DNA from: Prorocentrum cordatum
Taxonomy: Eukaryota > Sar > Dinophyceae > Prorocentrales > Prorocentraceae
Length of the DNA: 64,000 nucleotides
Assembly: GCA_963575745.1 (NCBI GenBank)
Contig: CAUYUJ010022559.1
Location: 574,105 to 638,104, forward strand
Direction: 5' to 3'
How positions within the stretch are numbered: position 1 is the stretch's first letter; each line of letters opens with the position of its first letter. Made by a program: the position numbers and the translations under genes. Below are positions 58,542 to 64,000 of the stretch, in pieces. Under the pieces are notes generated by a model, which was not told where the DNA came from, ran no database searches, and saw only the letters and a program-made list of their open reading frames with translations.

Positions 58542-60105
58542 TGGAGAGCGAGGATCGAGGAGGATGGACATCCAGGGTCGAGGATGGTTTTGATGCTTTT
58601 CGAGGCCTCGTTGAGGTCCTCTGGGGTGGGCTCTGGGGGCTCTGGGGGGGTTATGCTTCCTCGAGTTGGCAGGGCAGCCCCTAGACCGCACTGCATCGCA
58701 TCGCGCGTGCATCGGGGACCCAGCTCGAGCTGGAATTGGATGTCTTTGGACAGGCATCGCTATGTAAAGAATTGGCTGACGCGTCGGCAGTGCGGACTGA
58801 AGATGGAACATGGGCCCCAATTACTCCGGCACCATTCAAGATACCTCGAACTGTTGAGTGTCTTTTGGGCCAGTTTAGTTGACTTTCCTCGGTGCCACAG
58901 TTTGGTGGAACCAGCCGTGACACCTGCCGCGGTTTGCCGAAACAAGGGGACGTGTTTTTTGGATGTTGTTCTCCCTCCTATCTTCATCTTCCCCTTCTCT
59001 TCTGTGTCCTCTTCATCCGCCGTTTTCTCATCACCACCCCACCTTCCCACCCGCCCTCTCCCCCCCCTCCCTTCCTCCGAGACCATCCGTTCCTCCGGCC
59101 GCCGTCTTGCGTGCCCTCCCCAATTCGCTCAAGCCGAGGCGCTCGGATGACTCCAGATGATGATCGTCAGACAAGGAGACGACGACGGCGACGACGGCAA
59201 CGACGACGATGGCGACGAAGACGACGACACAGACCAGGACGACGGCAACGTGGGCGTCACCGCCGACGACGGCGACGGCGACGACGGCGACGGCGCCGAT
59301 GACGTCGCCGATGGCGACCACGACGACAATGGCGGTGCCGATGGCGCCGACGGAGACGGCGGCAACGACAGCGGTGACGGCGACATCGACACAGGTGGTA
59401 ACGATGGCCACGGCGGCGGCGACCGCGACGGCGCCGATACCGTCGGCGGCGGCGCCCGCGGACAAAGCCACCTGCGCGGCCGCAGGGCATCGTGGCCGCG
59501 GACAGGATGCTGGCGAGCCAGAGCACCGGGAGCCGCAAGCAGGAGGGGGGGTCTTCGTCGTCGGTCGTCGTCATCGTCATCGTTGCCTTCGGTCGTCGCT
59601 GTCGGTTGCCGCCGCCGCCGTCGCCAACTTAGGCAGGGCGTGGCAGGCGCGTCACTTAGGCGCCCCAAGGGGGCGCTACAGCACCTCGCTCGAGAAGCTG
59701 GGCACCTTGCAGGGCCGCGCACGATCCGATCCGATGCGGTTCGATTCGCCGACCGGGGCCACGAGTCCGATTCGGCTCGATTCATCGGCATCGGCCAGGG
59801 CTGGCGAGAGCTTCTCGCGGCGATCCGATCCTGATCCGGTACGGAAGGACCCCTTGGCGATCCGCTCCGCTTCTGGCTCCATCCGATTTGGCGATGCGAG
59901 CTCCAGGACCCGTTTCCCTCAGGACCCGTTTCCGAAATGCCAACTTTGAATCAGTAGGGTCGCAAGCAGGAGCATCGCTGAAGTTCTGCCGTAGAGTCGC
60001 AGGCAAGAGGGCGCGCGCCGGGAGGTGTTGCTGGTGCTGTCGGACGGCGTGCCGACCACCTTCAGCCGCGCCCGCACCGCCCTCCACGAGCTGGAGCAGA
60101 CGGGG
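55643..60105 (+). CDS. Von Willebrand factor A-like domain exons (partial gene)
   Basis: Three exons, all phase 0: 55643-55681, 56382-56471 and 60010-60105. Joined they read VRYGIIAYGASSQ, then VLAGLQDGRAEAAAALA..APGGDPDLAQ, then GARREVLLVLSDGVPTTF and a helix RARTALHELEQTG. This matches the order of a VWA fold: a beta strand with the V-F/Y-G pattern, helix, GG-D-L helix, and the central strand VLLVLSDGVP, then a helix leading to V-R-P-V. VWA domains mediate protein contacts, often metal-dependent and outside the cell in this group. The N-terminal DxSxS exon and anything after 60105 are not found with confidence. Donors are GC, GC and GT, and acceptors AG|G. The third exon is the strongest evidence. 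Confidence 0.5.
56242..56356. mobile_element. TIR element family D, copy 2
   Basis: Complete copy in the VWA-like gene's intron, ending 25 bp before the exon at 56382. See copy 1 for the shared blocks. The body has a T-rich left end (GTGTATTTTTTTCTCGG) and A-rich right end (AGAAAAAACACGCACGACAC). Confidence 0.85.
56577..56730. mobile_element. TIR element family P
   Basis: Left GGTACAGTGCCGAACAGCGG, right GTTGGGCATTGTACC (inverse GGTACAATGCCCAAC). It contains ACAGCGGCCGCTGTTGG. A diverged copy lies at about 16965-17140. Confidence 0.7.
57346..57590. repeat. Tandem array of about 110-bp units
   Basis: GTGGGCTCCTAGGAGGTCCC and GTGGGCTCCTGGGAGGCCCC begin two units that continue AATTACACGCGGATCCACGC, GGGACCTC(G/A)CGGC and TGCG(A/C)ATTGCGCA. 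A third partial unit follows (GAGGTCCAGCGGAGTGGAGT). Another family C copy is at 57846-57958. Confidence 0.85.
58180..58690. other. GC-rich open region and (CTG)n microsatellite
   Basis: 58195-58440 is open on + (Gly/Ala/Arg-rich, ending near GTGAGCCCACAG) and on - strands. 58455-58545 is a CTG/CTC tract that gives poly-Gln or poly-Leu. There is no motif; it could hide an Ala-rich exon of the VWA-like gene, but splice sites do not decide it. Confidence 0.3.
59157..59490. repeat. GAC/GGC microsatellite
   Basis: Impure GACGACGGCGAC array. It encodes Asp/Gly-rich, Thr-rich or Arg-rich runs in different frames; not a gene. Confidence 0.9.
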
Positions 60106-61915
60106 GTACGCCCCGTGCTAGGCCGATTGGCGCCCCATCCTGCTTGCCTTTTGTCTCACCGCTCACCGAACCAACCCGTACCCCCCCCCCCAACCCGAAA
60201 TTCGGGTCAAATTCGGGTCTTCGGGTTGGGTTGGAGTGGTCTTGTTAGTCATTGTCGTAAGCATGCGATGGGGGCGATACTCCGCTCGCAGTGTCAAACC
60301 TCCTCTTCCCTGCTCCTCCGCCTCCGCCGCTCAGGGGCAACGTTAGTCAGAGGAGGGCGAGTTGAGACAATGGTGGTTGGCCGTCGGTGGGGGTCCCTCG
60401 TCGCCACGGCTGGACGCGGTCTTGAAACATTTGTGCGTTTGGACTCTTGGAGGGTTCGGGGGACCGATGTCGAGCTTCCCTTGTCTCAACTCAGCCTGCT
60501 CCGAGTTGTTGGGGGACTATGTTAAGGAGAGATGCACGGGCATGATAGCCCACACCGCCCAGGAAGGTGCGGCTTTGCAACTGGGGGCCAAGCACGGATC
60601 TATCGACGATGTGTCGCCGATTCCAGCTCGACGTTTCCCCCCATGAGGCGCCCTCCCGCCGATCGTTGCTATCTCACACGCCGAGGAATCCTAGGTCGGC
60701 GAATGTGTTCGAAGCAGCTTCAATGGAACCATCGTCATTGGAGGTGGTGACCTCTGGTGGACGCAGATCGGGCCATTGCCATCTTGCTGATCTACTACGG
60801 TCGTTTACCATTTTATTGTGTCTGGCCAGTATACATCATATCCTCTTCCTCCTCCTCCTCCTCCTCCTCCTCCTCCTCCTCCTCCTCCTCCTCCTCCTCC
60901 TGGCACCTGTGCCACTGGGAACCCTCCCCAGGAAAACAGGCGGGTTGCCTCCCGATCGTCACCCCAGGCGCTCCTTCGGGACCCTGGATGAGAGAAAAAA
61001 GGTAGTCGTAGGCCGTCCCAGCCTGCGCCACGGGGGAAGCGTCGTGCCTGGGACCTTGGGGCTGTTCCCGACTCGCCCGTGCGGCGGGCGGGAAAGCCCA
61101 AGGTTCCAGTGCACGGCCTTTCCTTCCGTGTTCCCGTGCCTGGGTTGTGGGTTTATGTCAGGTTTTGCTGCGACACCCTTGCGGTGGCCCACCTGGTACT
61201 CCGCCAGGGCTCGGGCGCTGTCGCGGGTCCCCTGTGCAGGAGGGGCTCATTGGAGGATCCCCGCCCATTCCTCCCACGGTCACGGTTCCCTGCCGTGGCG
61301 TGCGTGGGGGCGGGTTGTCCCCGAGGGAGTGGTGCCCCTCGGGTGGCTCACTGGGGCGGCACGACCGAGAGCGGCGTGTCGCACGTGAGGCTTCGAAATC
61401 GTTAGAACGCTTTCAGCTGCGCTGCGTTATCCTCCTCCTCCTCCTCCCCCCTCTCCTCCTCGAGGGCCACATCGTGAAGGCAGGACACGATCATGCGTTT
61501 TGCTTTTGCGTGACACGGACCTCCGTGGACATCGACCCCCTCCCCAGGGAGGGCTTCTCATCCGGAGCCGTTCTTGAGTGTCCGGGGGCCGAGGTACGGC
61601 CTCCAGCGGCCGAGCGCGCACAAGCACTGGCTGTCGCGGTGTCTGTGCATGGCTCCCACTGCGGAGGGCAGATCCGTTGATTTGCGATCAGCAGGTCGAC
61701 GAGGAGACCACGCGCAATGCCGAGTCTTCCTCTTCTTCTTCTTCTTCCTTTTCTTATCAATGTTGTCCTGCTTAGCTTCTTAGTATCATTATTATTATCC
61801 GTAAGGGCTTCGCCCCATGCTGCCGGCCCCCTGTCTGGGAGAATGGGAGATGCAAAAGCTAAATCATGAGGTCTGGGCGCCGCCGTGAAGCAGTGTCGGG
61901 ACCTGTTTGTTTTTC
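60106..61915. other. Downstream of the VWA-like exons: repeats, no supported gene
   Basis: 60190-60235 has CCCGAAATTCGGGTC repeats and inverted partners (AATTCGGGT). 60385-60430 is a family C fragment. 60845-60901 is a TCC microsatellite. 61425-61455 is a short CTC tract. Open frames at 60960-61400 and 61565-61680 have no motif, so possible further exons of the VWA-like gene cannot be named. Confidence 0.4.
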
Positions 61916-62690
61916 GACCCTGACCCTACGGATCTGCCTCACGGGTGCCACCGAATTTCAGAAATGTGGCAAACCCCTTGTGTTTTTTGGACCCTGACCC
62001 TGCGGATCCGCGTGGGGGGTGCCGCAGAATGTCAGAAATGTGGCAAATCCCTTGTGTTTTTCGACCCTGACCTTACGGATCTGCTTCACGGGTGCCACCG
62101 GATTTCGGAAATGTGGCAACCCCCTTGTGTTTTTGGACCCTGACCCTACGGATCTGCGTGAGGGCTGCCGCCGAATTTCAGAAATTTGCAAATCCCTGAT
62201 GTTTTTTGCCCATGACCCTGCCGATCTGCATGAGGGGCGCCGCCGGATTTTACAAATGTAGCAAATCCAATATGTTTTTAGACCCTGACCCCGCCGATCT
62301 GCGTGAGGGGTGCCACCGGATTTCAGAAATGTGGCAAATCCCATGTGCTTTTGGACCCTGACCCCGCCGATCTGCGTGAGGGGTGCCACCGAATTTCAGA
62401 AATGTGGCAAACCCCTTGTGTTTTTGCACCCCGACCCCGCCGACCTGCGTGAGGGGTGCCACCGAATTTTAGAAATGTGGCAAATCCCGTGTGTTTCTGG
62501 ACCCTGACCCCGCCGATCTGCGTGAGGGGTGCCAGCAAATTTTTGAAAAGTGGCAAATCCCGTGTGTTTTTTGGACCCTGACCCCGCCGATCTGCGTGAG
62601 GGGTGCCACCGAATTTGAAGAATGTGGCAAATCTTGTTTTTGGACCCTGACCCCGCCGATCTGGGTGAGGGGTGTCAATTTGTATCCACC
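61916..62690. repeat. Tandem array of about 73-bp units, 10-11 copies
   Basis: GACCCTGACCC recurs at 61916, 61990, 62063, 62136, (62209), 62281, 62354, (62426), 62500, 62574 and 62643, giving periods of 69-74 bp. Each unit continues GCCGATCTGCGTGAGGGGTG, CCACCGAATTTCAGAAATGT and GGCAAATCC(C/T)(G/T)TGTGTTTTT. Early units have TACGGATCT in place of CGCCGATCT. Units carry alternating GC-rich and AT-rich halves. Confidence 0.95.
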
Positions 62691-62699
62691 CCAGCAAGT

Positions 62700-64000
62700 C
62701 AGACAACACGCTCACGGCGTGGTAAAAATGCCCGTTTTGGGCCTCCCCCCCTCGCGCGGCCCATCAACAAGGAGCAGTAAGCAGCAAGAAGCAGAACTGT
62801 AACAGTGGAAACTGGAAGCTGCAACTGGTACAGGAAACTGCGAACCTTCGGCCTACAGCCTGTTGGCCCCACAAGGGGGCCGGCGGATTGTTTTTCTTCG
62901 TATATTTGTTATAACTCTTCTGCCGCTGCTGCGGGGGGGGTGGGGGGGGGCGCGCTGGCGATCTTGGGGTCCACGTTTTAAGTGGGGGGGCCAAGAGGCC
63001 GAGCCACTCTTGAGGACCCGCCGGCGGCGGCCTCCCGGGGAGGCCGAGCCACCCTGTGGAGGGCCCGCTGGCCCTCCAACAAGACAAGTGCACGGACACG
63101 CCCCAGCAGTTCGCTCCTGGGCCTCGGGGGAGGGTGGCGGTGCAGAGCCGGACCGCGGCACAAGGTCGAGGTGGGCTCGGGAAGGGCACCACAGTGTTCT
63201 TCGTGCTCGCTGACTGTTCTTGTGCATCCTGGGGAGGGTACGCGTGCATGTTCTGTGTGTTTTGGCCGGCGGAGGGTCTCATGTTCTCGAGGGGTGTTCT
63301 CTTGGCCTGGGTCCAACTGTGCACAGACACCCCCCAGTGGAATGTTCCTGGGCCTCCTGAGTGGGTGGCGGTGTACAAGTCGCCACTCAGAGCTAGCGAC
63401 GTCTGTCAGCGCAACTCGCACGAAGGCGCAGGGAAAGCTCGTCGGCGGGTGCCTGTGTATGTAAATGTTTGTGTCGTAGCTGGCGGTCTCGGGGGCCATC
63501 TCAGAGGCGCGGACGGGGTGAGCAGTAGCTAGCACGCCGCGCGTCCCGCGGCCCGAAAAGGTCCCCAGCCCTCGGGAGGGCTCGTGGCACGCTCGGCGCG
63601 AAGCGGTCGACTTTAGCTTACGTGCTCTTAGCAGGCCGCCAGCCGGCCGAGTCTTCTCCTCCTCCTCCTTGGTTAGAGCAGGTGCTTCGATCCGTGGTCG
63701 AAGGCATCGAAGAGTGGGAAGAGTGTATCTCGTCGGCGACCAGTTTTTTGGACTGGTCCTCCCAGACCCAGCAGGGCGACGCAACACATGCACGCACAGT
63801 CTATTCCCCATGACCTTGGAGATCCGACGTCACGAATCAAAATGCAACATCGTAAGATATCATGCCCGGAGCCCTTCAGCCACACTTGTGTGCGGCATCT
63901 CTTGGGCCAGATCGATCCATGAGGGTCCCTGGGCCCGAAACAGGGCAGAGTCGGCTGGTGTAGTTAGGATGGTGTAGTTATTGGTCTAGATTCAGTCCCG
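62700..64000. repeat. End of window: imperfect duplication and dispersed modules
   Basis: 63083-63170 (GTGCACGGACACGCCCCAGC, TCCTGGGCCTCGGGGGAGGG) and 63318-63400 (GTGCACAGACACCCCCCAGT, TCCTGGGCCTCCTGAGTGGG) are about 235 bp apart and similar. 63815-63960 carries the dispersed CAACATCGTAAGATATCATG and AGATCGATCCATGAGGGTCC modules. No exon is recognised. Confidence 0.55.

Noticed and set aside
58007-58696. Poly-Gln protein on the minus strand
   Set aside because: CTG microsatellite; no supporting domain or splice signal, and opposite to all other genes.
61916-62690. CRISPR array
   Set aside because: The whole 73-bp unit is conserved with no repeat/unique-spacer alternation, and the genome is eukaryotic.

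Overview
The window looks like nuclear DNA of a dinoflagellate, most plausibly a Prorocentrum-like species. The species is an inference; nothing here fixes it. The supporting signs are: GC-rich sequence with few genes; short GC3-rich exons scattered through kilobases of repeats; introns starting with GT, GC or GA and ending in AG followed by G; a decayed non-LTR retrotransposon of the type common in these genomes; cysteine-rich modules typical of dinoflagellate surface or secreted proteins; and many hairpin-forming introner-like elements. Every gene I can support lies on the + strand. I found no bacterial operons, promoters, ribosome binding sites or terminators, no rRNA or tRNA, and no trans-splicing leader.

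Layout. (1) 981-4804: last two exons of a glycosyltransferase-8-like gene, whose intron holds a broken retrotransposon. (2) About 4.8-19.2 kb: repeat-rich, with microsatellites, tandem duplications and dispersed hairpin families, plus one weak candidate first exon at 18030. (3) 19572-23519: a complete five-exon gene for an 821-residue membrane-anchored, cysteine-rich modular protein. (4) 23.5-27.0 kb: repeats ending in an AT-rich island. (5) 27062-43242: a myosin heavy chain that I could reconstruct as 14 exons (1514 residues, one continuous frame). (6) 43843-53607: five small coiled-coil exons ending in a stop, most simply the rest of the myosin tail. (7) 55643-60105: three exons of a von Willebrand factor A-like domain. 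(8) 60.1-64 kb: repeats, including an array of 73-bp units.

The most interesting content is in the introns. Several are, from end to end, short elements with terminal inverted repeats (TIRs). They belong to many unrelated families and lie between direct repeats of the host exon that supply the splice sites. One family (A, about 130-200 bp, arms near CTTTCGGAGCTCCGCGCGGA) occurs about eleven times, including in introns of the myosin and of the cysteine-rich gene. At least ten other inverted-repeat families are visible. Two myosin introns seem to lack a usable AG at the 3' end and are placed only by short direct repeats (TCCAT and ATTC).

Exon models were built by eye from reading frame, phase, family similarity and AG|G boundaries. 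There is no transcript evidence, so individual boundaries may shift by a few bases.
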